From Chitinophaga deserti (GTDB lineage: Bacteria > Bacteroidota > Bacteroidia > Chitinophagales > Chitinophagaceae), in NCBI RefSeq assembly GCF_003149455.1, contig NZ_QFFK01000001.1, positions 563,935 through 627,934 on the forward strand: a stretch of 64,000 bases of DNA, given 5' to 3'. Shown here piece after piece: positions 17,380 to 25,911 of the stretch (within the stretch, counting starts at the first letter, position 1; each line of letters opens with the position of its first letter). The position numbers were made by a program, and so were the translations under genes. Under the pieces are notes generated by a model, which worked only from the letters and a program-made list of their open reading frames with translations, was not told the origin of the DNA and did no database searches.

Positions 17380-18540
17380 ATGACGCCACTTGAACAGCTG
17401 CGTACAATGCTGGACGAGCAGTATAGTACCCAACAAAAGGAAAATTACTCGGTAGAATTATTCCCGGGTCTTTCCGAAGAAGAAATAGACGATATCGGCA
17501 CGCAACTTCGCTCCAATTATATCCCGGACGAGATCAGAGAGCTCCTGGCCTTTTCCAGTGGTTTCCTGTTTTACGGCCTGGACGCTATCACTTTTGATGC
17601 GGTGAACGAATTCGAAATACCGAACCTCCTGCCCCGCTCTATCCGTATCGCCGGCGACGGCTATGGCAACAGCTGGGTGCTGGACGTAGACGCTGAAGGC
17701 GACTGGGGCAGCGTATTTTACGTGAGCCATTCTCCCGCAGTAATCGTAAAACAGGCGGATTCCCTTACCGGTTTCCTGGAGCAACTCCACGAATATGGTA
17801 AAGATCCCCGCAAATCCAACATCGGACTGGTACACGAAATCGTTGTGAACGACATCTGGAACCGTGAAGACGGCCTGATCACACGCGACGAAGCCAGCTA
17901 TTCCGAAGATACCGAACTGGCAGAGTTCGCACGCCGCCTCCCGCATTATTATATGCTGGGCGACCTGCGTACCGCTGAAGTAGGAGCAGGCTTTGCCTGG
18001 GGTAAATTCAGCCCTGACTCCCGTGGTATCATCCGCTTCAAAGAAGGTTACCTCTGGGGGCTGGAAAAGAAAGCACCCCGGCCCGGTGGCTTTGGCGGTG
18101 GCGGCGGACGCTTTGGCGGTGGCGGCGGTGGCCGTTTCGGCGGAGGCGGCGGCAACCGTGGCGGCGGAGGCTATGGCGGTGGTAACCGCGGTGGCGGAGG
18201 CTACGGCGGTGGTGGAAACCGTGGTGGCGGTGGCGGCTACGGCGGCAACCGTGGCGGCGGTGGTGGATACGACCGCGGTGGCAGCGGTGGTGGTTATGGC
18301 GGCGGCGGAAACCGTGGCTATGGCGACCGTGGCGGCGGAGGCGGTTATGATCGCGGAAGCGGCGGCGGCGGTGGATACGACCGTGGTGGCAGCGGTGGCG
18401 GTTATGGCGAACGCGGTGGTTACGACAGAGGTGGTGACCGCGGCGGATACGACAGAGGCGCCGGTGGAAGCGACCGTGGCGGATACGACCGCGACAGGGG
18501 CGCCGAAGGCGGTGGCGAAGAACGCGACTTCAACAGATAA
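17380..18540 (+). CDS. SUKH (SMI1/KNR4) domain protein with long RGG/GYD glycine-rich tail
   Basis: The 386-residue protein has three parts. Residues 1 to about 145 form a SUKH domain, shown by the core YIPDEIRELLAFSSGF and the strand segment IAGDGYGNSWVLDV followed by VFYVSHSP. Residues 146-233 are a mixed alpha/beta stretch without a family I recognise. From about residue 234 to the end the protein is almost only Gly, Arg, Tyr, Asp, Asn and Ser in RGGGGY, GGNRGG and GGYDRGG repeats. SUKH domains are best known as immunity proteins against polymorphic toxins and as contact-system or regulatory modules. RGG/GYD tails are typical of RNA-binding and condensate-forming proteins. No toxin gene is nearby, so a simple immunity role is not supported. 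A strong terminator follows directly. Confidence 0.8.
   Translation: MTPLEQLRTMLDEQYSTQQKENYSVELFPGLSEEEIDDIGTQLRSNYIPDEIRELLAFSSGFLFYGLDAITFDAVNEFEIPNLLPRSIRIAGDGYGNSWVLDVDAEGDWGSVFYVSHSPAVIVKQADSLTGFLEQLHEYGKDPRKSNIGLVHEIVVNDIWNREDGLITRDEASYSEDTELAEFARRLPHYYMLGDLRTAEVGAGFAWGKFSPDSRGIIRFKEGYLWGLEKKAPRPGGFGGGGGRFGGGGGGRFGGGGGNRGGGGYGGGNRGGGGYGGGGNRGGGGGYGGNRGGGGGYDRGGSGGGYGGGGNRGYGDRGGGGGYDRGSGGGGGYDRGGSGGGYGERGGYDRGGDRGGYDRGAGGSDRGGYDRDRGAEGGGEERDFNR
18080..18516 (+). repeat. Low-complexity glycine-codon tract
   Basis: About 440 bp of GGC/GGT/GGA codons with interspersed CGT, TAC/TAT and GAC encode the tail of the SUKH protein. Units such as GGCTACGGCGGTGG recur with irregular spacing. The opposite strand shows a long spurious Ala/Thr/Val-rich frame as a consequence. 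Confidence 0.85.
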
Positions 18541-18561
18541 TCTGCTCATTACAGCATATGA

Positions 18562-18600
18562 AAATCCCTCCGGCCAACCGGAGGGATTTCTTTTTCCATC
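18562..18600 (+). terminator. Terminator after the SUKH gene
   Basis: A perfect 12-bp stem (AAATCCCTCCGG / CCGGAGGGATTT, 18562-18589) with a 4-nt loop is followed by CTTTTT. It lies 21 nt after the stop codon. Confidence 0.88.
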
Positions 18601-18612
18601 AATTCCCGCACA

Positions 18613-18646
18613 TAAAAAATCCCGGCCTGCTTTCGCCAACCGGGAT
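18613..18646 (-). terminator. Terminator after the DUF6048 gene
   Basis: The stem ATCCCGG (18619-18625) pairs with CCGGGAT (18640-18646). On the minus strand it is followed by a T-run. It faces the SUKH terminator, giving clean convergent termination. Confidence 0.75.
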
Positions 18647-18667
18647 CACTGATTTATCTGGTACCCT

Positions 18668-19378
18668 TTACAGGTTCATCTTCTGCTTTACTTTATACAT
18701 TGGTATCAGGTAAGAAACCGTGTACTGCATATCAAACACGTTTCCCTTATTGCCTTTGCCGTAACCGGGAATCACCATGGGCGGATAATCGCCTTTAGAC
18801 AATTTCCTCGTCAGCAACAGCCTGTCGTGCAGGCTCCAGCCCAGGTAAAAATGCTTCAGCACTTCCACCTTCACGCCAACCGATAATTCTATCCAGTGAG
18901 CGGTTTTGCTGCTGGAAGGCACAGCGCCGTGATAATCTCCCCAGTAACTGCCAGGCACCTGGTAGGCAGGTAATTCGTAGTTAAAAAGGGCAAACCCATA
19001 CTTCATACCGCCAAACAGCATAAAGTTCTCCTTGGGCACCTGCCTTTTCAGGAGGTTATAATTTACACCCAGTGCAATAGCCAGGCCGTTGCCTTTATAA
19101 GTATAGCTGGTGTCGGAATGTGAGGTCCGGTTCCAGGAGATGTCTGATGCGAAAAAGATACGGTCTTTATACCGGGCGTCCAGCGTAATGGTTGCATCCG
19201 TACGGTATGGTTGAAAAAAATGCATGGCAATACGCGTAAGGTCGGTACCTATGCGCAGGCCTGCCGGTACTTCTACCACCAGTGGCTTTACGGAATCCTT
19301 CTTTTTGTCCTGCGCACCGGCACCAATAGTCAGGAGCAGGAAGCAGGCGCTAAAAATGGAGGATAATGTGCGTTTCAT
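18668..19378 (-). CDS. DUF6048-like secreted or outer-membrane-associated protein
   Basis: The 236-residue protein starts with a signal peptide (hydrophobic core FSACFLLLTIGAGA, cut near GAQ). The rest is beta-strand-rich with alternating aromatic residues, as in small outer-membrane beta-barrels. I recognise it as resembling the Bacteroidota DUF6048 family. Its function is unknown. Its start codon lies 29 nt inside the end of the upstream DUF6452 gene in another frame, so the two are probably translationally coupled and act together at the envelope. Confidence 0.7.
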   Translation of the reverse strand: MKRTLSSIFSACFLLLTIGAGAQDKKKDSVKPLVVEVPAGLRIGTDLTRIAMHFFQPYRTDATITLDARYKDRIFFASDISWNRTSHSDTSYTYKGNGLAIALGVNYNLLKRQVPKENFMLFGGMKYGFALFNYELPAYQVPGSYWGDYHGAVPSSSKTAHWIELSVGVKVEVLKHFYLGWSLHDRLLLTRKLSKGDYPPMVIPGYGKGNKGNVFDMQYTVSYLIPMYKVKQKMNL

Positions 19379-19820
19379 TAATCGTTGTTATGTTTTTGAC
19401 AGAAAGCTGCACAGATTTTATGATATGATTGGTAGACCATGCGGAGTCGATATTGAAATACATCACCACACCACAACCGGCCGACACGAAATGGGGCTGG
19501 CGCTTGTATGCGAAGGTAAGCGTATCGGCCACCCGCGCACTATCGGTCTGGAAATAAAACCGGCTGGTATCATTCCCCAGATCCAGCGGGAGCTGCAACC
19601 CGGTGATGCCTACCCGCTTTTTGATGAGGCTGTCCTTATTCAGGGCAAAAACCGTCACCTTGGGCAAAGCGGTATCTTTCTCAATGTTGTTGTTATTGGG
19701 ATTGGGATACCGGAAGCGCAGGTTCGCGAAGGTACGCGTGTCCTGATCGCATATCTTGGTATCATCGTCGCACGAGGCAAATGCCGTGATGCAACAAAGT
19801 AACAGGATCAGATATTTCAT
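19350..19820 (-). CDS. DUF6452-like lipoprotein
   Basis: The predicted 156-residue lipoprotein begins MKYLILLLCC and has the lipobox FASC. The start at 19820 gives a normal signal peptide, although an ATG at 19838 is also in frame. The mature part has a small beta-rich domain with paired Cys (DTKICDQDT and SAGCGVVM). It resembles the Bacteroidota DUF6452 family of unknown function, usually seen beside DUF6048 as here. It starts 25 nt after the uvrA stop, so it may be read from the uvrA transcript. Confidence 0.7.
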   Translation of the reverse strand: MKYLILLLCCITAFASCDDDTKICDQDTRTFANLRFRYPNPNNNNIEKDTALPKVTVFALNKDSLIKKRVGITGLQLPLDLGNDTSRFYFQTDSARVADTLTFAYKRQPHFVSAGCGVVMYFNIDSAWSTNHIIKSVQLSVKNITTINETHIILHF

Positions 19821-19845
19821 ATAGCGGGCTGTTGGCATGGATGGC

Positions 19846-22725
19846 CTATTGCTTGAGTTCTTTCTTCAAAAATAATGCAGTATGGCTTTCCTTGCATTTG
19901 CTGACTTCTTCGGGCGTTCCTACAGCCAGGATGCGGCCACCGCCTTCCCCGCCTTCAGGGCCAAGGTCAATCACATAATCTGCCACCTTCACCACATCCA
20001 GGTTATGCTCGATCACCAGTACGGAGTTACCACGGTCTACCAGTTTATTCAACACATTGAGCAGCAGCTGAATGTCCTGAAAATGAAGACCTGTTGTAGG
20101 CTCATCGAGGATGTAAATGGTTTTACCCGTGTCTTTCTTCGACAGTTCGGTAGCCACTTTCACCCGTTGCGCCTCGCCGCCGGAGAGCGTTACCGCCGAT
20201 TGCCCGATGGTAATATATCCCAGCCCCACGTCCTGCAAAGTTTTGATCTTGCGGTGAAGATACGGCACAGCCTGAAAGAATTCCACGGCTTCTTCCACCG
20301 TCATATCCAGCACGTCACTTATCGATTTGCCTTTATAACGGATCTCCAGTGTTTCGCGGTTATACCGCCGGCCGTTACATTTTTCGCAATGTACATATAC
20401 ATCCGGCAGGAAGTTCATTTCAATCACGCGAACACCTGCGCCTTCACAAACATCGCAGCGCCCGCCTTTCACGTTGAAAGAGAAGCGCCCTGCATTGTAC
20501 CCGCGGATCTTGGCTTCCGGAACCGCCGCAAAAAGCTGCCTGATCTCGGTAAAGAAACCACAATAGGTAGCGGGGTTACTGCGCGGTGTGCGCCCGATGG
20601 GCGACTGGTCTATCTCTATCACTTTGTCCAGCTCCTCCAGTCCCTTCACGCTTTTGTAAGGCATGGGGGTAAGCTTGGAGTTGTAGGCGTGGCGGGAAAG
20701 AATAGGATATAGTGTTTCGTTGATTAAGGTAGACTTACCGCTGCCCGATACACCGGTTACACAGATAAACGTACCGAGGGGCAGCTTCACGCTGACGTTC
20801 TTCAGGTTATTACCAGTGGCACCTTTCAGTTCCAGGAACTTCCCGTTGCCTTTACGGCGTTCTGCAGGAACAGGAATTTCGTGTATGCCGTTCAGATAAC
20901 CTGCCGTGGCAGTTTTAAGTTTGAGCATTTCGGCAGGCGTGCCCTGGGCAACCACCTGTCCGCCATGTACACCTGCACCCGGACCAATATCGATCAGGTG
21001 ATCGGCATGCAGCATAATGTCTTTATCGTGCTCCACCACCAGCACTGAGTTCCCCATTTCACGGAGGTTACGGAGTGCGTCGATGAGGCGCATGTTATCG
21101 CGCTGGTGCAGCCCGATGCTGGGCTCATCAAGGATATAAGTGATGCCCATGAGCTGGGAGCCTATCTGTGTAGCGAGGCGTATGCGCTGGCTTTCTCCAC
21201 CGGAGAGGGTTCGTGTGGCACGGCTGAGCGTTAGGTAAGTAAGGCCCACATCCAGCAGAAAGCCCAGGCGCTCACGGATTTCCTTGAGCACATCTTTAGC
21301 GATCACATTCTGCTTTTTGTCTAACCGCTTTTCGATATCGCCAAACCAAACAGCCAGGCCGGCGAGGTTCATTTCGCCCAGTTCGGCGATATTCATCCCG
21401 TCTACCTTAAACATGAGGCTTTCCTTCTTCAGGCGGGTGCCGTTACATTCGGGGCAGGCAGAAAGCTGCATAAAGCCTTCGGCCCAGTTGCGCACGTGAT
21501 CGGAAGTGGTATCGTTGAAATAGCGGCGTACCATGTTCACCACACCTTCGTATTCGGTAGCGTAGGCTTCTGAACCGCCGTTTTCTTCAAAGCCCATATC
21601 CACTTCCAGCATTCCGTTTTCATCACCGAAAAGGAGCACGTTAAGGGCTTTCTCGGGGATCTTTTCGATGGGAGCAGAAAGGGAGAATTTATATTTCTTG
21701 GCAAGCTGTTGGATCTGTTTGAACGTAAAAGTGTCGCGCGCTTCACCGAGCGGTACAAGGCCACCTTCGTTGATGGACTTGCTGCGGTCGGGCAGCACAT
21801 CATCCATATTGATCTGGTAAATAGTGCCGAGGCCTTTGCAGCGTGGGCAGGCGCCGTAAGGCGAGTTGAAGGAGAAGCTGTTGGGTGAAGGCTCTTCGTA
21901 AGAAATACCAGTGTCTTCACACATGAGCTGCCGGCTGTACTGGTTTACCTTGCCACTGTCGTGATCCATTACGAACATAAGACCCTTTCCGAGCTGGAGC
22001 GCTTTCTGAACGCTCTGGCTGATGCGCACGCGGGCATCTTCCTGCACCTGGATGCGGTCGATCACCAGTTCGATGTCGTGGATCTTGTAACGGTCTACCT
22101 GCATCCTCTCTTTCAGATCCAGCACCTCACCATCCACCCGCACTTTCAGGAATCCCTGTTTGCGGACCTGCTCGAACAACTCGCGGTAATGCCCTTTACG
22201 GCCACGTACGAGCGGAGCGAGGATAACCAGTTTCTTCTTCGGGAACTGGGCAAAGATATGCGCCATGATCTCCTCTTCGGAGAAGCGGGTCATACGCTTA
22301 CCAGTGTTATAGGAATATGCTTCGCTGGCGCGTGCATACAGCAGGCGGAGGAAGTCATAAATTTCAGTGATGGTACCAACGGTGGATCGGGGGTTCTTGT
22401 TGGTCGTTTTCTGCTCGATGGAGATCACCGGTGAAAGCCCGGTTATTTTGTCCACGTCTGGCCGCTCCATGTCGCCGATAAACTGGCGGGCATAGGCACC
22501 AAAACTTTCCATATAACGGCGCTGGCCTTCCGCATAAATAGTATCAAATGCCAGCGACGATTTGCCACTGCCACTGATCCCTGTTATAACGACCAGACTG
22601 TTCTTCGGAATGTGGATATCCAGGTTTTTCAGGTTATGTTCCCTGGCACCGTACACTTCGATCATTTCATCGCCCTGTACAATTGGAGCCGGTTGTTCCG
22701 TTGTTTTTTGCTTTTGCTTTGCCAT
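19846..22725 (-). CDS. uvrA: Excinuclease ABC subunit UvrA (paralogue 1)
   Basis: The 959-residue protein is a full-length UvrA, the damage-sensing ATPase of nucleotide excision repair. Start 22725 (MAKQKQKTTEQ) is chosen over 22851, because the extra 42 residues have no family-like content. Walker A GISGSGKSS lies at residues 49-57 and the second GVSGSGKST near 660. Both ABC signature LSGGE motifs are present, in LSGGESQRI and LSGGEAQRV. The C-terminal zinc site CDVC...CEKC is intact. The first zinc site looks incomplete: the expected first CxxC is CEDT, followed by an intact CPRC. A second UvrA is encoded at 42.8-45.6 kb. Confidence 0.95.
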   Translation of the reverse strand: MAKQKQKTTEQPAPIVQGDEMIEVYGAREHNLKNLDIHIPKNSLVVITGISGSGKSSLAFDTIYAEGQRRYMESFGAYARQFIGDMERPDVDKITGLSPVISIEQKTTNKNPRSTVGTITEIYDFLRLLYARASEAYSYNTGKRMTRFSEEEIMAHIFAQFPKKKLVILAPLVRGRKGHYRELFEQVRKQGFLKVRVDGEVLDLKERMQVDRYKIHDIELVIDRIQVQEDARVRISQSVQKALQLGKGLMFVMDHDSGKVNQYSRQLMCEDTGISYEEPSPNSFSFNSPYGACPRCKGLGTIYQINMDDVLPDRSKSINEGGLVPLGEARDTFTFKQIQQLAKKYKFSLSAPIEKIPEKALNVLLFGDENGMLEVDMGFEENGGSEAYATEYEGVVNMVRRYFNDTTSDHVRNWAEGFMQLSACPECNGTRLKKESLMFKVDGMNIAELGEMNLAGLAVWFGDIEKRLDKKQNVIAKDVLKEIRERLGFLLDVGLTYLTLSRATRTLSGGESQRIRLATQIGSQLMGITYILDEPSIGLHQRDNMRLIDALRNLREMGNSVLVVEHDKDIMLHADHLIDIGPGAGVHGGQVVAQGTPAEMLKLKTATAGYLNGIHEIPVPAERRKGNGKFLELKGATGNNLKNVSVKLPLGTFICVTGVSGSGKSTLINETLYPILSRHAYNSKLTPMPYKSVKGLEELDKVIEIDQSPIGRTPRSNPATYCGFFTEIRQLFAAVPEAKIRGYNAGRFSFNVKGGRCDVCEGAGVRVIEMNFLPDVYVHCEKCNGRRYNRETLEIRYKGKSISDVLDMTVEEAVEFFQAVPYLHRKIKTLQDVGLGYITIGQSAVTLSGGEAQRVKVATELSKKDTGKTIYILDEPTTGLHFQDIQLLLNVLNKLVDRGNSVLVIEHNLDVVKVADYVIDLGPEGGEGGGRILAVGTPEEVSKCKESHTALFLKKELKQ

Positions 22726-23165
22726 ATTAGATCCCGAACGCAAATTAGAAGGTATAAAACTACGGATTTGTGAAGGGATGGAAAAATAAAAAGCCGCCCG
22801 CCCGGAGCCCTCCTTTCCGCCACTGCTGCCAAAGGACTGACATTTACGCATTAACCATTATTTCCAATTACAGGTTTTCGCATATTGTTAAATCAAATAT
22901 GTTTAATGCCGTATACCAGTAATGCAAAATCGGGATAGATTTACGGCTTATTAACCCAGCGCCTGCCTTTTAACCCAATACACCCTATTTTTCAGCGCCC
23001 TATAACATCCAGAACGAATGAAACGCAAATCCCTGTTCCGGCGGCACCCTGCAGCATTCCGCAGGTATGCACCTTAAATGCTTATGACTATTTGAAACAT
23101 CCCTGCTGCGCCATGCTCTTCATCTCTTCACAATAAATCCCTTAACCCAAACAAACCCATCAAAA
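22726..23165. other. Divergent intergenic region between uvrA and a lipoprotein gene
   Basis: About 440 nt hold the promoters of two divergent genes. I see no coding frame with family-like content, no exact TAnnTTTG box in a clear position and no strong hairpin. A near-box TAATTTG (one base short) lies on the minus strand just upstream of uvrA, around 22741-22747. Confidence 0.4.
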
Positions 23166-24029
23166 ATGAAACATGCCCTTTGCTCGCTGCTTCTCATCAT
23201 CGTATTCCTGGAAGCATGCAAAAAACATCCCTACCCTTACCCCGGCGGCCATGGTAAATGCCCTGAAATAGCGGATTGCCAGCTGGAATCCATGTACCTC
23301 ACCAACTGGACAGGTTACCCTTATGTAAACGGCCCTACTTACAACGCCCGGGTACGGCGCGACAGTCAGCGGAAGCCCGTATGGTTTAAAGGCCATTCCA
23401 CTCACTGGACGGGCCCAATGAACTGCCTCATCCAGTACCAGGGCCGGCTGGTGAAATTTATCGACAGCGTTAGCGGCCAACGCTTTGCCGACGTTTGGCT
23501 GAACGATTGCGGCCAGCCGGATTCATCTGTTGTTTACGCTCCTGATTATCCGCACAATAACCTCTCTCCCCACAAGGCTAAGTACCACTACCACAACAAG
23601 CAAATTACGGGGTGGACGGAGTATTTCTTCGACAATCCTCCGGTGGAAGTAACCGTGGACCGCGATCAGCATGGCAACGTAAAACGACTCGGCAATGATC
23701 AGAATTATATCTCTTATGAGTATGACCTAACGAAGCCGGCGAAGGGCGCCAAGTTCCACCACTGCCATTATTTCTCCCCTTCCTGGACGATGCCCATCGT
23801 GCTGGAGTACCTGGGCTTCCTGCAGATCAATTCCAAACATCTTCCCCGCCACTCAGAAAGCTGGGGCGGCTCGTACCGGTTTGCTACGGTTGATTTTAAA
23901 AACATCGTGGTTTCCGGAGATAAGATTCTCTCCTATGATGTGACGGATGCCTATGAAGGCGGTTCCGGCTGGACTATCTATTCTGTTGCGATGACATGGG
24001 ATTGCGGTAAAGGAGGAGGTAAGTGGTAA
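23166..24029 (+). CDS. Hypothetical lipoprotein
   Basis: The 287-residue protein has a lipoprotein signal with lipobox FLEAC directly followed by KKHPYPYPGGHG. I do not recognise a family with confidence. The middle part has short YD-repeat-like elements (VDRDQHGNVKRLG and ISYEYDL), as seen in Bacteroidota lipoproteins that resemble single Rhs/YD units. His, Tyr and Trp are frequent, four Cys lie in the mature part (including GKCPEIADC), and the end is GKGGGKW. It is monocistronic and followed by a strong terminator. A surface or periplasmic location is likely, but its function is unknown. Confidence 0.6.
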   Translation: MKHALCSLLLIIVFLEACKKHPYPYPGGHGKCPEIADCQLESMYLTNWTGYPYVNGPTYNARVRRDSQRKPVWFKGHSTHWTGPMNCLIQYQGRLVKFIDSVSGQRFADVWLNDCGQPDSSVVYAPDYPHNNLSPHKAKYHYHNKQITGWTEYFFDNPPVEVTVDRDQHGNVKRLGNDQNYISYEYDLTKPAKGAKFHHCHYFSPSWTMPIVLEYLGFLQINSKHLPRHSESWGGSYRFATVDFKNIVVSGDKILSYDVTDAYEGGSGWTIYSVAMTWDCGKGGGKW

Positions 24030-24158
24030 GCTGCTGCATTACATGGTAACCGCCCTCGAACTCACTTTGTGACAAAGTACATCGTAACTCTTGTTGCTGG
24101 AGGGGTAGGTTGTATGAATTCATCTTCCGCCTTGCAGACAGCACCTCAATAATAGCAC

Positions 24159-24192
24159 AAGGCCGTCCCTTGAAAGGGGCGGCCTTGTTTGC
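24159..24192 (+). terminator. Terminator after the 23.2-kb lipoprotein gene
   Basis: A GC-rich stem (24159-24169 with 24176-24186, one G-T pair) and TTGAAA loop are followed by GTTTGCTT. It lies about 130 nt after the stop codon. Confidence 0.7.
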
Positions 24193-24272
24193 TTACTTTC
24201 CTGCCGGTTTGGGCCGGCTAATACCAATTGGGAGCTTCCTGATGGATAAAACAAGGGAAGACTGTAAAAGGG

Positions 24273-24313
24273 CCGGAAGCATCAGCGGAGAAGTACCTCC
24301 GCTTAGCTTCCGG
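24273..24313 (-). terminator. Two-part hairpin terminator after the repeat lipoprotein gene
   Basis: CCGGAAGC (24273-24280) pairs with GCTTCCGG (24306-24313). Inside it AGCGGAG (24284-24290) pairs with CTCCGCT (24297-24303). The two helices are separated by a small internal loop. On the minus strand CCCTTTT follows. It lies 16 nt beyond the stop codon. Confidence 0.7.
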
Positions 24314-24328
24314 GGGATAGGGATTCTG

Positions 24329-25348
24329 TCAGCGATACATTACCATGCGGGCGGAAGCAGTTATTGTAGCTTCCCGTTTTGCATGAATAGTGTCTGTGTT
24401 ACTTAACATGGGGTCTGGTGCCGGCAATTCATTCACCGGGAACCGATAACGGATGGAAGGCCGTTGCACAGGAGGCTGTCTGTAATCCACCACCAGTGTA
24501 GCATTACGCGCTTCACTTACCGATCCCGCGTTTACTAACATCGGGTCAGCATCCGGCACTTCATTCACCGGGAACCGATAACGGATAGAAGGCCGTTGCA
24601 CAGGGGGCTGGCTGTAATCCGCCACCAGTGTAGCATTACTTGATTCACTTACTAATCCAGTGTTCACCAACATCGGGTCTGCATCCGGTACTTCATTCAC
24701 AGGGAACCGGTAACAGATGGAAGGCCGTTGCACAGGAGGCTGTCTGTAATCCGCCACCAGTGTAGCATTACGCGCTTCACTTACTGATCCCGCGTTTACT
24801 AACATCGGGTCTGCATCCGGCACTTCATTCACAGGGAACCGATAACGGATGGAAGGCCGTTGCACAGATGGTTGGCTGTAATCCGCCACCAGTGTAGTAT
24901 TACGCGCTTCACTTACTGATCCTGCGTTTACTAACATCGGGTCTGCATCCGGTACTTCATTCACCGGGAACCGGTAACGGATGGAAGACCGATGTGAACG
25001 GGATTGGCTGAAAGCTGTTGCCAGCAAAGGCTTTTGCGCATCAGCCACGATTTCATCGCACAGCAACATGGGGTCACGATCCGGTGTTTCATTCACCGGA
25101 AACTGAAAATGAATGAAAGGCCGTGGTGTGAAATAATCCCCGGAAGCTGCCGCCAGCGAAGTATCCCGCGGGGCGGGAACAGCTTCCTTTACTGATTCCG
25201 TATCAAGCAACATGGGATCATAATCAGGGATATGCTCCAGGAAATTATACCGTATCGGTATCGGTTTTACCGCCTGCCGGGCACATCCCGCAGTCAACAT
25301 AACAATGGTTGCTGTTGCCAGCAAATAAAGGGTTTTACAAGGTTTCAT
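24329..25348 (-). CDS. Lipoprotein made of tandem 44-residue repeats
   Basis: The predicted 339-residue protein starts at 25348 with a lipoprotein signal (lipobox LTAGC); an ORF start at 25399 would add a non-family leader. The mature protein is nearly all repeat. A 44-residue unit, with the core RYRFPVNEVPDADPMLVN followed by GSVSEARNATLVADY, recurs five times with few changes. More diverged copies lie at both ends. The conserved DPML motif occurs in every copy. I do not recognise the family. Repeats with charged and Pro-rich linkers on a lipid anchor suggest an extended surface or periplasmic protein, but no binding partner can be inferred. It is monocistronic. Confidence 0.7.
   Translation of the reverse strand: MKPCKTLYLLATATIVMLTAGCARQAVKPIPIRYNFLEHIPDYDPMLLDTESVKEAVPAPRDTSLAAASGDYFTPRPFIHFQFPVNETPDRDPMLLCDEIVADAQKPLLATAFSQSRSHRSSIRYRFPVNEVPDADPMLVNAGSVSEARNTTLVADYSQPSVQRPSIRYRFPVNEVPDADPMLVNAGSVSEARNATLVADYRQPPVQRPSICYRFPVNEVPDADPMLVNTGLVSESSNATLVADYSQPPVQRPSIRYRFPVNEVPDADPMLVNAGSVSEARNATLVVDYRQPPVQRPSIRYRFPVNELPAPDPMLSNTDTIHAKREATITASARMVMYR
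24441..25100 (-). repeat. Five near-identical 132-bp tandem coding repeats
   Basis: The anchor sequence AACCGATAAC, with small variants, starts at 24441, 24573, 24705, 24837 and 24969, and a diverged copy starts at 25101. The period is exactly 132 bp (44 codons). Copies differ at only scattered positions, which points to recent unit duplication. Confidence 0.9.
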
Positions 25349-25850
25349 CTCTTGAGGTTTGTTTTTCTTTCGATAACACATCCGATAAATGACAGCCATC
25401 CTATCTCATTCCCACTTCCGGCTAATTGGAGAAATTTGCCACGCCCGGCCGGCAACCGGAACCGTTCACCAGTTATCCCGGTGCCCCATTCCCGCAGCAG
25501 CATCTCTGCCCATTAAGAGACGCAATACACTGCCTGCCCACGGCTGTTACATGCCGCAAACAAAACATCCGCGATTACATCCCGGTACCTGCGCATGAAA
25601 GTATTGACGGCCACATCAGCAGCACGTCGGAACTGTATACAGCCCTTCCCGCAGGATTCACCCGGAACTACCGCCCGTACTGCTTCTCAGTACAGCCGCC
25701 ACCGGACAATGACAATAAACCGGAAATCAGATAAGTTGTGATAATATAGCCCTACATCGCATTCGAATTGAAGGTTAACGGGTGTAAAATTACTAAAAAT
25801 TTTAGCAAAAAAGAAGAGAAATCCGGATATTTGATTTCATAATGTATAAA
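25349..25850. other. Intergenic region without a recognised gene
   Basis: About 500 nt lie between the repeat lipoprotein start and the fabF terminator. A plus-strand frame of about 100 codons (25426-25734) is open but has no family-like features, and I do not call it. The last 120 nt are A/T-rich. The promoter for the lipoprotein gene should lie just right of 25348. Confidence 0.4.
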
Positions 25851-25886
25851 AAGCAAAAAGGGCAGAAGTTATACTTCTGCCCTTTT
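25851..25886 (-). terminator. Terminator after fabF (works in both directions)
   Basis: A perfect 13-bp stem (25856-25868 with 25874-25886) with a TTATA loop is flanked by A and T runs on both sides. It lies 26 nt after the fabF stop codon on the minus strand. Confidence 0.88.
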
Positions 25887-25911
25887 TTTATGAATTTTCT
25901 GTTGTTCTGTA

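Noticed and set aside
17458..18639. Long minus-strand open frame of 393 codons opposite the SUKH gene
   Set aside because: It is Ala/Thr/Val-rich because it is antisense to the glycine-codon tract, runs through the terminator and has no family-like content.
24110..24406. Plus-strand frame of 98 codons between the two lipoprotein genes
   Set aside because: It spans two terminator hairpins and the end of the opposite gene.
24441..25100. Regular 132-bp repeats considered as a CRISPR array
   Set aside because: There are no unique spacers: the whole 132-bp period is repeated and in frame as 44 codons.
18668..25348. Possible mobile island around the unknown lipoproteins
   Set aside because: No integrase, transposase, tRNA-linked direct repeats or clear base-composition jump was seen.
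25426..25734. Plus-strand frame of about 100 codons in the gap before fabF
   Set aside because: Composition is unlike the neighbouring genes and no domain, signal peptide or promoter is seen.
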